Shown here: positions 1 to 11,485 of the stretch, one piece after another
Layout: the number at the start of each line of letters is the position of its first letter
Position numbering within the stretch: the stretch's first letter is position 1
DNA from: Elymus sibiricus
Taxonomy: Eukaryota > Streptophyta > Magnoliopsida > Poales > Poaceae
Assembly (NCBI GenBank): GCA_039707655.1
Contig: CM077666.1
Location: 393,719,886 to 393,783,885, forward strand
Length of the DNA stretch: 64,000 nt
Reading direction: 5' to 3'
Notes under the pieces: model-generated
Database searches by the model: none
The model's input: the letters and a program-made list of their open reading frames with translations, nothing else
What the model was told of the DNA's origin: nothing
Position numbers and translations under genes: made by a program

Positions 1-2484
1 GAGGATATTCCCAAGACTTCCTTCGTTACTCGCTATGGTTCATATGAGTACACCGTCATGTCCTTTGGTTTAACTAATGCTCCAGCAACGTTCTCCCGAT
101 TGATGAATTATATCTTCATGTATTACCTCGATAAGTTCGTCGTGGTTTATATGGATGATATCCTGGTATATTCCAAGAATAAGGAAGAACATGCTAAACA
201 TCTTCGTCTTGTGCTGGAAAAGCTTCGGGAACATCAGCTATATGCCAAATATTCCAAGTGTGAATTTTGGTTGTCCGAAGTGACCTACCTTGGTCATGTG
301 ATTTCCAAGGATGGTATTGCTGTCAACCTAGAGCGAGTTCAGGCTATTCTTGACTGGACTCCTCCGAAGAATGTTAAGCAAGTGAGAAGTTTTCTCGGAC
401 TCGCCAGCTATTATCGCCGTTTTGTCAAGAACTTTTCCAAGATTGCCAAGCCCTTGACCAATCTGCTTCACAAAGGCGTTAAGTTTGATTGGACAGAAAA
501 ATGTCAGGAAAGTTTCCAAACACTCAAGGACAAGTTGACATCTGCCCCAGTGCTTGCTCCTCTAGATTCTCGCAAGGACTTCGTGATTTATTGCGACGCA
601 TCCCGTCAAGGATTAGGCTATGTCCTGATGCAAGAGCGCAAAGTGATTGCTTATGCCTCACGATAGTTGCGTCCTCATGAAGAGAACTACCCAGTTCATG
701 ATCTCGAACTTGCTGCAGTTATTTATGCACTGAAGTTATGGCGACATTACCTTCTTGGTAATCGGTGCGAGATCTACACGGGTCATCAAAGTCTGAAGTA
801 TCAGTTTACTCAGCCGGATCTGAATCTCCGTCAACAGAGATGGATGGAAACAATTACGGACTATGACTGCGGTATTTCATATACCCCTGGCATGGCTAAT
901 GTAATGGCCGATTCTTTGAGTCACAAGTCTTATTGCAACAATCTCATGGTTCAGCGAGCTCAACCCCTTCTTCATGAAGAACTTCTCAAGTAGAACCTCC
1001 ACAGTGTTCCACATGGTTTTCTCAATACCCTTGTTTTGGAACCTACTCTCGAGAAAGCTATTAAGTCTGCACAAGCAAAAGACACTAAAGTTGATCAGAT
1101 GAAAAATGATCTTGCCTTTGAAAAAGCCAAGGATTTCTCGCTTGCTAAAGATGGAACATTGTACTTCAGAGATCGCCTTGTGGTACCCCGGTTCGAGCTT
1201 ATGACAGACAAAGTTATGAAGGAGGCACATGATACACCACTGTCTATTCATCCGGGTAGCACCAAGATGTATCAAGACCTTCGTCAGAGGTGTTGGTGGT
1301 CTAATATGAAGCAAGACATTGCTAGATATGTTGCTGAGTGTGATGTTTGCCGTCGCGTCAAAGCAGAACCTCAAAAACCTGCTGGACTTCTGCAACCGCT
1401 GTCTATCCCTGAATGGAAATGGGACAAGGTTCAAATGGATCTCATCACTGGCCTTCCCAGATCACAAAAGGGTCACGATGCTATTCTTGTTGTTGTCGAA
1501 GAATTCTCCAAAGTTGCACACTTTCTGCCAGTCAAGGAGACGATCACTGCTAGTCAGTTAGCAGATTTGTATATCTCCAGAATTGTATCACTCCACGGTA
1601 TATCGAAGGAGATCAGTTCAGACCATGGCAGCCTCTTCACCTCAAAGTTCTGGGAAAGTTTCCTAGAAGCTATGGGAACTCGTATAACCTGGAGCACAGC
1701 TTATCACCCCCAGTCCCAAGGTCAAGTTGAACGAGTTAACCAAGTGCTCGAAGATATGCTACGTGTTTGTGTCATCTCATTTGGCAAGAAGTGGGAAGAA
1801 TCTCTCCCGTATGCTGAATTCTCATACAAAAACAGCTATCAAGCTAGCTTGAAGATGGCACCCTTCGAGGTATTATATGGACGTAAGTGCCGAACCCCTC
1901 TGAATTGGTCAGAAATTGGGGAACGGCCGCTCATCGGTCCGGATATTATCCAACAAGCTGAAGCGCAAGTCCGTATTATCCGGGAAAATCTCAAGGCGGC
2001 CCAGTCCCGCCAGAAGAGCAACTATGATCGTAAACATTGGGGATCGATCTATCAACCTGGTGAACAAGCTTATCTGCGTGTCACTCCTATGAAGGGCACT
2101 CATCATTTTGGGATCAAGGGCAAGTTAGCTCCTCGCTACATTGGACCCTTCCACATTCTTGCCAGACGTGGATATGTGGCTTATAAATTGGAATTGCCAC
2201 CGCAGTTTTCTCACATCCATGATGTCTTCCATGTATCGCAACTTCGTCATTGCTTCAAGGATCCACACCATGCCGTGGATCATGAAATGCTCTAATTGCA
2301 AGATGATCTCTCTTATAAAGAGCATCTGATCCGCATTATTGATCAAGCCGAATGTCGAACCTGTCAGAAGGTAATCAAGTTCCTTAAAGTGCAATGGTCG
2401 AATCATACTGAAGATGAAGCCACTTGGGAACGCGAGGATCGCCTTCGTGAAGAATACCCCGATCTTTTCCCTTCTACCTCTTAA
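1..2484 (+). pseudogene. Ty3/gypsy chromovirus pol, 5'-truncated by window edge, three in-frame stops
   Basis: One reading frame encodes, in order, the end of a reverse transcriptase (YMDDILVYS near 150-176), RNase H (CDAS near 594; DLELAA near 703), the integrase zinc finger (H-H then CDVC near 1341), the integrase core (D in QMDLITG near 1435, D in SSDHG near 1618, E in QGQVERVN near 1729) and a C-terminal chromodomain-like stretch (VQWSNHTEDEATWE near 2390). These enzymes copy element RNA and insert the cDNA. The frame never shifts but is interrupted by stops at 664-666, 991-993 and 2293-2295. The RNase H motif reads YTGHQSL where the family normally has an aspartate (codon 781-783), so that catalytic site also looks lost. 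Domain order and the chromodomain point to the Tekay/Del group (inference). Gag, protease and the 5' LTR lie left of the window. Confidence 0.93.
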
Positions 2485-2507
2485 TTCTTGGGACGAGAAT
2501 TTGTTTT

Positions 2508-2520
2508 AGAAGAGGAGAGT
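2508..2520 (+). other. Polypurine tract of the gypsy element
   Basis: The purine run AGAAGAGGAGAG lies directly against the TGTAACACCC start of the LTR. This is the expected position of the primer for plus-strand DNA synthesis and fixes the LTR boundary. Confidence 0.8.
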
Positions 2521-5500
2521 TGTAACACCCCAATGTATTAAGCTACAGTAATCCATCATGATTATGCAAAGTCACTTTGCTTTGTAGTGCTTGATCATAT
2601 TGGATTCATATCTCATTTAAAATTCCACCACTGAAATCAATTCAAATTGCAAGTGAAATTTAAAGTTGCACAAACATGGTTGCAAAATAGTCCATCATTT
2701 AGCAAATATTCCATAACAATTATTTGTTAAGGAAAACAACATCACTTATTTGCTTAATTGGGCTCTAGCAATTAAAACAGTGCCAAATCAGCATATCTAG
2801 ATGCTTTTCCATTTATGCAAAATTCCAACAATTTCAAATACCTCCCAAACTTTTTGTGGCAGTGCCAAATATTACAAAGTATTTATGTGGCCTAGTACCA
2901 CATTTTTCAAAAGTGATTTGGCAGCTCAAAATATTGCAAAAGAGTTTCTGGAAATGAAAACCAGAAAACAGAAAAGGGGAAAAGAGAAAAACCCTCTGTG
3001 CACTGGGCCTAAGTGCACAGTGCACCGGCCCAGCCCGTCTCTCTCTCTCCTTCTACCTCTCGCCCTCTCTCCTATGCGTGTCGCCACGCGCGCGCCTGGG
3101 GCATGCAGAGCGCACGCGTCGGCCGCCAACCGTCGCTGCCGGCGCCCTGGGGGGGATAAGAACGCCGCGTCGACGCCTAGGGGCAGACCCCCGTCCTCAT
3201 CCCCCTCTCCCCTCGCTTCCACCGCTCGGCCTCGAGCTTGCCCGACGCTGCCGTCGCCATGGTCCAGCTTTTCCCGTAGCCGCCGACGTCGCCTCGCCTC
3301 GCCGCCGTGTCAGGGAGATGCGCCGTCGTCCGCTACGTCGTCTGCATCCTCGAATCCGAGCCGAGGAGCCCCACGTCGCTGGAACCCCTTCGTCTTCTTC
3401 ATCTGCACCCGTCGGCGTTCGTCGTCAACTCCGGCCGCCTCTGCTGCTCCCGTCTCTCGCCGGGCCTTCGTGCGCCCCCACGGCGAGCCTCCGCTTCTTT
3501 CCCCTCTTTCTCCTCCACGGATCCGTGAATGTAGCCGTAGTTGCCGTCGTGCCCGAGCTCGCCGCCGTTGCCTCACCTCGCCGTCGCGGCCACAGCCATC
3601 ACGGCTCCCGTCCGAGCACGGCATCGTGCTCCTAGTGCTTCCAGGAGCCCAACAAGCACACGCACGCGCCTTCCCATGCTCCCAATGCTCGGATCCGTCG
3701 AGGCCCGAACTCTGGCGTCCGCCTCGATGGTCGCTGCAGTTGCTACGGTCCACCTCCGGCCCTGCCACCGCCGCCATTCAACGCGCCGTCGAGTGGCCGT
3801 TCGAACGCAGCCGGCCCCGCGCCAAATGGACACCTATAGGCGTTTTCCGACGAATGCCCGAGCCGCTCCGCCGCGGATTTGGTCGCCGGAGCTAGCTCCG
3901 GCTCCGCCGCTGACGTGGCCGGCCATGGGGCCCATCCTGGGTCACTGCAGGTGGATCCCATAGGTCCCGTTGAGCGCGTTGACTGAGTCAACTGTGCTGA
4001 CTGGGCAGCCCCAACCACTGACCAGTGGGTCCCAGTTGACCGGTCTACCGGTCAACGGTTGACCGCTGACTCAGCTGACCGGGCCCACCAGTCAACCTGT
4101 GTGTGCATAGCTGGGTGCACTGCACTGGATGCACATAGCATTTTCCCATTTATTTTTGAAATTTGGATTAATTCCAAACATTCCAGAAATTGTTTAAAAC
4201 TTTGAAAAATCGTATAAAATAAGCCGTAACTCGGATGAAAATGTTTTCTATATGAAACATGATCAGAAAAATAAGACGAATCTGAATATGCCATCCACAT
4301 ACCTGTCACACGCCTCCAACCCTGCAAACATGGAACCTTCCCCTCCGGATCGTCTGTCCGATAAATGCCAAAAGCCGCAAAAATATGCCCAGATATTTTC
4401 CCGCTCCGTCTATAACACTTAGCACTGCATTAGGTCACCCATAGCATAGCTTACTGTCATGTCATGCAATGTGATGCATTTGTTTGCTTTATATTTACCG
4501 TTTCTTCCCCCTCTTCTCTCCGGTAGACCCCGAGACTGCTGTTGACCCCGAGTACGACTATGTCGTCGACGACCCGTCCTTCTCAGCAGAGCTTCCAGGA
4601 AAGCAAAACCCCCTTGATCATTCCTATATCGCCCATTCTTTCTCTCTCGTGCTTGCATTAGATTTTGCTACTGTGTCCGATAGCTCCTATTCTGATGCAT
4701 AGCCTGTTTTTGTAACTGCTGATGATACCTTACCTGCTATCCTATATTGCTTAGTATAGATTGGTTAGTGATCCATCAGTGGCCCCGCACCCTTGTCCGT
4801 GTTGCCATGCATTGCTTCTGGATGTTTCGATCAACGTGATCGATGTGCAGAGACCGACACAGCACCGCACACCCCCTTAGTTATACGACTCTGCAGAGCT
4901 ACTATCGAGTGCCGAGGGTAATACCTCTTACCTCATTTCTGATGATATCTCTGTAGTGTAGTTAATCGACTGTGGATTACAGAGGGTGATTCCTCGCTCT
5001 CCACTCCCGATGATGACTCTGTCATGCAACACCTCAAGTGTGAACCCATCGAGGGTGATTCCTCCAAGTTCACCTTGATGGTTACACCGAGTAGGAATCC
5101 AATGAGGGTGATTCCTCGGATTCCCCCTTGATGTTATGGACACACGGATACCCCTGTCTTTACCTAAGTCCCTTGTTGAAGTCGGGTCGACCCCGAGGGG
5201 TACTCGCGATAGATGTCAAGTCGGGTTGACCGTGAGGGTACTCGTGAGATAATTACGCGGCACGGTCGGGCAGGCAGACCGCCCTAGAGAGGGATGGGCC
5301 TGGCCCTTGCCATAAGTCCGCGAGACGAAGGTTTGGATATGTGATCCGAGTAGGCCTCTGGCCTTTTCGCACTAACCACCACGCGGGATAAGTTATGGGC
5401 ACTCGGCGTCGTACGATTCTCCCGAAAGCTCTGTCAGACGTCTACTTCAGCATTGTGGCCGGGTCGGATCGGCGCCATCCAGGACAGAGGTGGTGCCTGG

Positions 5501-5606
5501 ATCCACCCTGTGCACAACGACCCGGAGTGCTTAGGACGATTGGCCCATGACTCCTTCGCACTTAGGATGTAGACCGGCGGGGACCTCTCTGCGGAGCCTA
5601 GGTTGC
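2521..5606 (+). mobile_element. 3' LTR of the gypsy chromovirus, right end truncated
   Basis: It starts TGTAACACCC right after the polypurine tract. It contains an AT-rich first part, a GC-rich pyrimidine-heavy part (about 3000-4000) and a region of short repeats (4914-5250). No CA-terminated end is seen. Sequence of LTR character stops at GCCTAGG (about 5606), where the internal region of a different element begins, so the LTR is longer than 3 kb and truncated. The long open frame at 2801-3895 lies inside this LTR, has skewed composition and matches no family I know, so I do not call it a gene. Confidence 0.82.
4914..5116 (+). repeat. Short hairpin-like repeats inside the gypsy LTR
   Basis: GAGGGTGATTCCTC occurs near 4982, 5052 and 5104, with a diverged copy (GAGGGTAATACCTC) near 4915. 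Spacing is about 50 to 70 bases. Each unit has complementary GAGG and CCTC ends. Related GAGGGGTACTCG and GAGGGTACTCG units follow at 5195-5250. Confidence 0.7.
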
Positions 5607-5870
5607 AATCATGCTCATCATTCAAAGATTTTATGCCAAACATTTTATTGAATTCTTCTTCTATCAATTGAGCACAATTTTTCGCTCCATCATTTTCAAG
5701 AAAGACATTATAAAGATGAATAATATGAGGCAACCTCAATTCCATTTTTTTGTAGTTTTCTTTTATAAACCAAACTAGTGATAAAACAAGAAACTAAAAG
5801 ATTCGATTGCAAGATCTAAAGATATACCTTCAAGCACTCACCTCCCAGGCAACGGCGCCAGAAAAGAGCT
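5607..5870 (-). mobile_element. Stump of a second internal region (PBS plus start of the leader ORF)
   Basis: From about 5608 the sequence is nearly identical to 11221-11485, including a TGGCGCC-type primer-binding site read on the minus strand next to the LTR at 5871 and the start codon of the element's acidic protein (ATG at 5743-5745 on the minus strand). Only about 45 codons remain before the junction with the gypsy LTR. The LTR at 5871-7511 is therefore flanked by internal sequence on both sides, which a single simple insertion does not produce. Confidence 0.85.
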
Positions 5871-7511
5871 TGATGTCTACTACACAACTTATTCTTGTAG
5901 ACTCGTGTTGGGCCTCCAAGTCCAGAGTTTTGTACGACAGTAGCAATTTTCCCTCAAGTGGATGACCTAAGGTTTATCAATCCGTGGGAGGCATAGGTTG
6001 AAGACGGTATCTCTCAAACAACCCTGCAACCAAATACCAGAAATCTCTTGTGTCCCCAACACACCCAATACAATGGTAAATTGTATAGGTGCACTAGTTC
6101 GGCGAAGAGATGGTGATAAAAGTGTAGTATGGATAGTAGATATAGGTTTTTGTAATCTCAAAATATAAAAACAGCAAGGTAGCAAGTAACAAAAGTGAGC
6201 ACAAACGGTATTGCAATGCTTAAAAACAAGGCCTAGGGTTCATACTTTCGCTAGTGCAATCTCTCAACAATGCTAATATAATTGGATCATATAACCATCC
6301 CTCAACGTGCAATAAAGAATCACTCCCAAGTTCCTATTAGCGAAGAACATAAGATAGAAATTGTTTGTAGGGTACGAAACCACCTCAAAGTTATCCTTTC
6401 CGATCGATCTATTGAACTATTCCTATAAGTGTCACAAACAGCCGTAGAGTTCGTACTAAAATAACACCATATGATACACATCAACCAACTCTAATGTCAC
6501 CTTGATACTCCAATGTCACCACAAGTATCCGTGAGTTGATTATACGATATGCATCAAACAACTTCATAATCATAATATTCAATCCACACAAAGAACTCCA
6601 AGGAGCACCCCAAAGTTTCTATCGGAGAAAAGGTAATGAAAACGTGCATCAACCCATATGCATAGATTACCCCATTGTCACCGCGGGAATCCGCGAGTTG
6701 AGTGACAAAACATATATCAAGTAAATCAATATAATACCCCATTGTCACCACGGGTATTCATATGCAAGACATACATCAAGTGTTCTCAAATCTGAAATAT
6801 TCAATTCGATAATAACGAAACCTCAAAGGGAAAGATTCAATTCGTCACAAGGAGGTAGAGAGGGAAGAAACACCATATAATCCAACTATATTAACAAAGC
6901 TCGCGATACATCAAGATCATGCCAAATCAAGAACACGAGAGAGAGAGATCAAACACATAGCTACTAGTACATACCCTCAGCCCCGAGGGTGAACTACTCC
7001 CTCCTCATCATGGAGGCCGCCGGGATGATGAAGATGGCCTCCGGTGAAGATTTCCCCCTCCGGCAGGGTGTCGGAACGGGTCTCCAGATGGTATTTTGAA
7101 GGTACAGAAGCTTGCGGCGGCGTAGTCCAAAATCTAGGTTTATTTCTGGGGGTTTCTTTATTTATAGGATTTTTCAGCGTTGGAATCACGTCAAGATGGG
7201 CTAAGATGGGCCCACGAGGCACATGGGCACGCCACCCCCCCTGGCTAGCCCCGGTGCCTCGTGGGCACCTCATGGCTCTTCTGGTCCTTTCACGAAGTTT
7301 CTAGTGTCTCTTTTGTTCCAAAAAAAATCGTCAAAAAGTTTCAGCTCATTTGGAGAACTTTTATTTCTGCACAAAAACAACACCACGAAAGTTCCGCTGA
7401 AAACAGCGTCAGTCCGGGTTAGTTCTAATCAAATCATACCAAAACCATATAGAATTGTTATAAACATGGCATGAATACTTCATAAATTATAGATATGTTG
7501 GAGACGTATCA
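5871..7511 (-). repeat. LTR, left copy (3' LTR in element orientation)
   Basis: 1641 bp, TGATG...GTATCA on the plus strand. On the minus strand it holds a TATA box (TATAAATA at 7159-7166), the probable promoter of the element. Confidence 0.9.
7159..7166 (-). promoter_or_regulatory. TATA box of the left LTR
   Basis: TATAAATA on the minus strand, conserved at the same place in the right LTR (12774-12781). It is expected to position transcription start in the LTR. Confidence 0.6.
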
Positions 7512-7526
7512 GCATCCCCAAGCTTA
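7512..7526 (-). other. Polypurine tract of the non-autonomous element
   Basis: On the minus strand AAGCTTGGGGATGC abuts the LTR start. The same motif recurs several times inside the element (see findings). Confidence 0.7.
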
Positions 7527-10450
7527 ATTCCTGCTAGTCCTCGATTAGGTAAATGATAAAAGAAATAATTTATGAAGTGTGAATGCTAGCATAGTGCATA
7601 AGTTTGATCAATGATAATTTCAATCACTTTTTCTAGCATCAATATATATCATAATCAGTAGCTCATCTCATAAAACTTCTCATGATCAAGTAGCAAGCTA
7701 TTCACATGTTTAAAGTATAGGCCATAAACTTTCTTGAAAACTAACAAACTATGTTCTCAGTCATCAAACAATTGCAATTCATCTTATTTTCAGGAAGGGT
7801 CTATGTAAGAGATTTGATCTAGCAAATTCCACATACTCAACCATCTTTTAGTCTTCCATGATTGCTGACACTCAAAGCATATTTTTAGAACAAACTGTTT
7901 CAGTCAAACACATAGGAAGATAGGGGCTTAATGTTTCGCCTCCCAACTTATTTATCTCAGGGATAATGTCAACAATAATAACTCATGATCACCTATATTC
8001 AACTGGATATATGTGCCTGGATCTTTCCCTACCACATAATGCTTGCCAACAAAAGAATAAATAGAGCAGAATAGGGATGAACATTAATGACTCTTGCATA
8101 AAAGTAAATACAGAAAAGTAAAAGATAGGCCCTTCGTAGAGGGAAGCAGAGGTTGTCATGCGCTTTTTGTTGTTGGATGCACAAGCCCTTAATGCAAAGG
8201 AACGTCACGTTATATTGCCCCTTGTGATAGCAACCTTTATTATGCAGTCCGTCGCTTTTATTTCTTTACCATCACAAGTTCGTACAACGCTTATTTTCCC
8301 TTACAATAAAAGATCACACATATTTTAGGAGCAATTTTTTATTGCTTTTTGCACCGATGACAACTTACTTGAAGGGTCTTATTCAATCCATAGGTAGATA
8401 TGGTGGACACTCATGGGAAGAAACTGGGTTTAAGGGTTTTTGGATGCACAAGTAGTATCTCTACTTAGTACGAATTTTTGGCTAGCAAAAGATCCTAAGC
8501 AAGCACCACATGTTAGAGGATCCATGACAATATAACTTCTATGTGAATATAAACAAACATAACTCATTACGTTGTCTTCCTTGTCCAACGTCAACTACTT
8601 GATCAAGCTTGAAAATAATTAATGGGGGCTCACAATCATAGAAGATGTCCATAATAGTATATTTTTATGTGAAATTTCTCTTCCTTCAAAATTCTTTCAT
8701 GAATTGTTCAAGTGACCAATGCTATGTTTGTTAACTTTCAATAAATTTTACCACTTATACTTCTTGTATGTGAAGTCACTACTCCCCATGGGACAAGCAT
8801 ATGAAGCATATAAATTTCAACTTTATGATATTCAATTCATTTCAACAATTTACTCATAGGATATAAGTGAAGCACAAGAGTAAATGACAAACTACCCCAA
8901 AAAGATATAAGTGAAGATCAAATGAGTAGTTAAGCAAATAGGTAGCTATGTGAGGACTCTCTCTCATTTAAAATTTCAGATCTTGATAATTTTATTCAAA
9001 CAACAAACAAAACAAAATAAAATGATATACCAAGGATAGCACATATCATGTGAAGAAGCAAAAACTTAGGCTCAACCAAAACTGACCGATAGTTGTTGAA
9101 GAAGAAAGGTGGGATGCCTACCGGGGCATCCCCAAGCTTAGATGCTTGAGACTTCTTGAAATATTAATTTGGGATGCCTTGGGCATCCCCAAGCTTGAGA
9201 TCTTATGTCTCCTTAATTCCTCTCATATCATGGCTTCCCTAAATCTTAAAAACTTCATCCACACAAAACTCAACAAGAACTCGTGAGATAAGTTAGTATA
9301 AATCAACTCAAAACCTTAACATTCTCTACTGTAAGAAATCACAAAAATTATAATTAAACATTGCATACTAAATGCATCTGCATATTTAATACTCCTATCC
9401 ACAAATAGAAACATTAAACACGCAAACATATGCAAACAATGCAACTATAACAGCAATCTGCCAAAACAGAACAGTCTGTAAGGGTGAATAAGAATCCATA
9501 CTTCCTGAACTCCAAAAATTCTGAAAAATTACCAAGTGACAGATAACTCATGAAATCTTACTGTGTAAAATTTTCAGATTTTTATCATGTTCTGACTATT
9601 CGGTAATATTCTGGATATAACAGAAAACTTTCTGTTTTCAAACAGCAACACATGAACTTGCAAACTGAGCATGGTAAAGGCTATAATTGGCATTTTATTG
9701 AACTAAAACATACAAAACATGATTATTGATAACACCAAGCAAATATCAACAGAATAAAATGATGCTCCAAGCAAAACTCATCTTATGTGACGAATAAAAA
9801 TATAGCTCCGAGTGAGGTTACCGATAGTGTTGAAGACGAAAGAGGGGATGCCTTCCAGGGCATCCCCAAGCTTAGACGCTTGAGTCTTCCTTGAGTATTA
9901 CCTTGGGGTTCCTTGGGAATCCCCAAGCTTAGGGTTTTGCCACTCCTTATTCTCCTCATATCGATATCTCACCCAAAACTTGGAAACTTCAATCACACAA
10001 AACTTAACGAAACTTGGTGAGATAGGTTAGCATGATAAAAATAAATCATTCACTTAGGTACTGTCAAGAAAAGATTCATAATTGTTCTCACATAATTCCT
10101 ACTGTATTCTATCATTTACACAATTTATATTACACAATATAAGCTATGGAAAACTAAAACAAGCAAACTATGCACCGAAGACAGAATCTGTCAAAAACAG
10201 AAGAGCGTGTAGTGAGCGATTTAAAAAGCATACCTCTGTACCTCCAAAAATTCTGAAAAATTAGGACAACGTAAACAATTTGTAACCCAATATTGTGGAA
10301 ATGCTTCAGAATTTTCTCACGCCCCAGTACAGAATAGAAATTCCAGAACTGGACGCAAAAGTTTCTGTTTTTGCACAGAATCAAATCAACAAGCATCCAC
10401 ACTATCCCAAAGGCTTTACTTGGCACATTATTGAAAGAAAACATATAAAA
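7527..10450 (-). other. Non-coding internal region with an old direct duplication
   Basis: There is no gene. Two diverged blocks, about 9060-9740 and 9800-10460, are direct repeats offset by roughly 735 bases. They share the paired GGGATGCC/GGCATCCCC motif, the AATTCTGAAAAATTA segment (9516 and 10249) and the TACAAAACATGATTA or TATAAAACATGATTA segment (9709 and 10443). The rest is AT-rich without recognisable signals. Confidence 0.65.
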
Positions 10451-10458
10451 CATGATTA

Positions 10459-11361
10459 CTACAGTAGTTTAATCATGTGAACACACAAAAACAGTAGGTA
10501 CAAGTATTGGGTTGTCTCCCAACAAGCGATTTTCTTTAATGCCTTTTTAGTTAGGCATGATGATTTCAATGATGCTCGCATAAAAGTGAAGAATTGAAAC
10601 ACAAAGAGAGCATCATGTATCATATTACAAGCACATTTAAGCCTAACCCACTTCCTATGCATAGGTATTTTGTGAGCAAATAATTTATGGGATCAAAAAT
10701 CAACTAGCATAGGAAGACAAAACAAGCATAACTTCAAAACTTTCAACACATAGAGAGGAAACTTGATATTATTGCAACACCTACAAGCATATGATCCTCT
10801 CTCATAATAATTTTCAGTAGCATCATGAATGAATTCAACAATATAGCTATCACATAAAGCATTCTTTTCATGATCTACAAGCATAGAATTTTTATTACTC
10901 TCCACATAAGCAATTTTATTCTCATCAATAGTAGTGGGAGTAAACTCAACAAAATAACTATCATGAGATACTGGGTTGGCATAATCCAATTGAAAATTAA
11001 AATCATGATGACGAGTTTCATAGTTATCATTATTATTTATAGCATACATGTCATCACAATAATCATCATAGATAGGAGGCATGATATCATCATAATAAAT
11101 TTGCTCATCAAAACTTGGGGGACTAAAAATATCATCTTCATCAAACATAGCATCCCCAAGCTTGTGGCTTTGTATATCATTAGCATCATAGATATTTAGA
11201 GAATTCATACTAGCAACATTGCAATCATGCTCATCATTCAAAGATTTTATGCCAAACATTTTATTGAATTCTTCTTCTATCAATTGAGCACAATTTTCCG
11301 CTCCATCATTTTCAAGAAAGACATTATAAAGATGAATAATATGAGGCAACCTCAATTCCAT
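10459..11361 (-). pseudogene. Acidic leader protein of the non-autonomous LTR element, one in-frame stop
   Basis: Starting from the ATG at 11359-11361, about 125 bases downstream of the primer-binding site (the gag position), a 222-codon frame encodes a protein rich in Asp, Tyr and Asn. It ends with a hydrophobic stretch (YVLKVLKLCLFCLPMLV) that could be membrane-associating. After a TGA at 10693-10695 the same frame stays open to 10459 and encodes a basic, hydrophobic tail (MHRKWVRLK...), so the ancestral protein was probably near 300 residues. I see no zinc knuckle, capsid or enzyme motif. The N-terminal part is duplicated in the fragment at 5608-5745. Function unknown. The position suggests a gag substitute or a relic retained only as leader sequence. 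Confidence 0.6.
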
Positions 11362-11463
11362 TTTTTTGTAGTTTTCTTTTATAAACCAAACTAGTGATAA
11401 AACAAGAAACTAAAAGATTCGATTGCAAGATCTAAAGATATACCTTCAAGCACTCACCTCCCG

Positions 11464-11485
11464 GCCACGGCGCCAGAAAAGAGCT
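11464..11485 (-). other. Primer-binding site of the non-autonomous element
   Basis: On the minus strand TTTTCTGGCGCCGTGGCCGG follows the LTR end. The TGGCGCC core is the same type of site as in the Sabrina-like element at 46009, which suggests compatible replication machinery. Confidence 0.75.

Noticed and set aside
2801..3895. 364-codon open frame on the plus strand
   Set aside because: Lies wholly inside the gypsy LTR, is Arg/Pro/Ser-rich from GC skew, is overlapped by open frames in other frames, and shows no domain.
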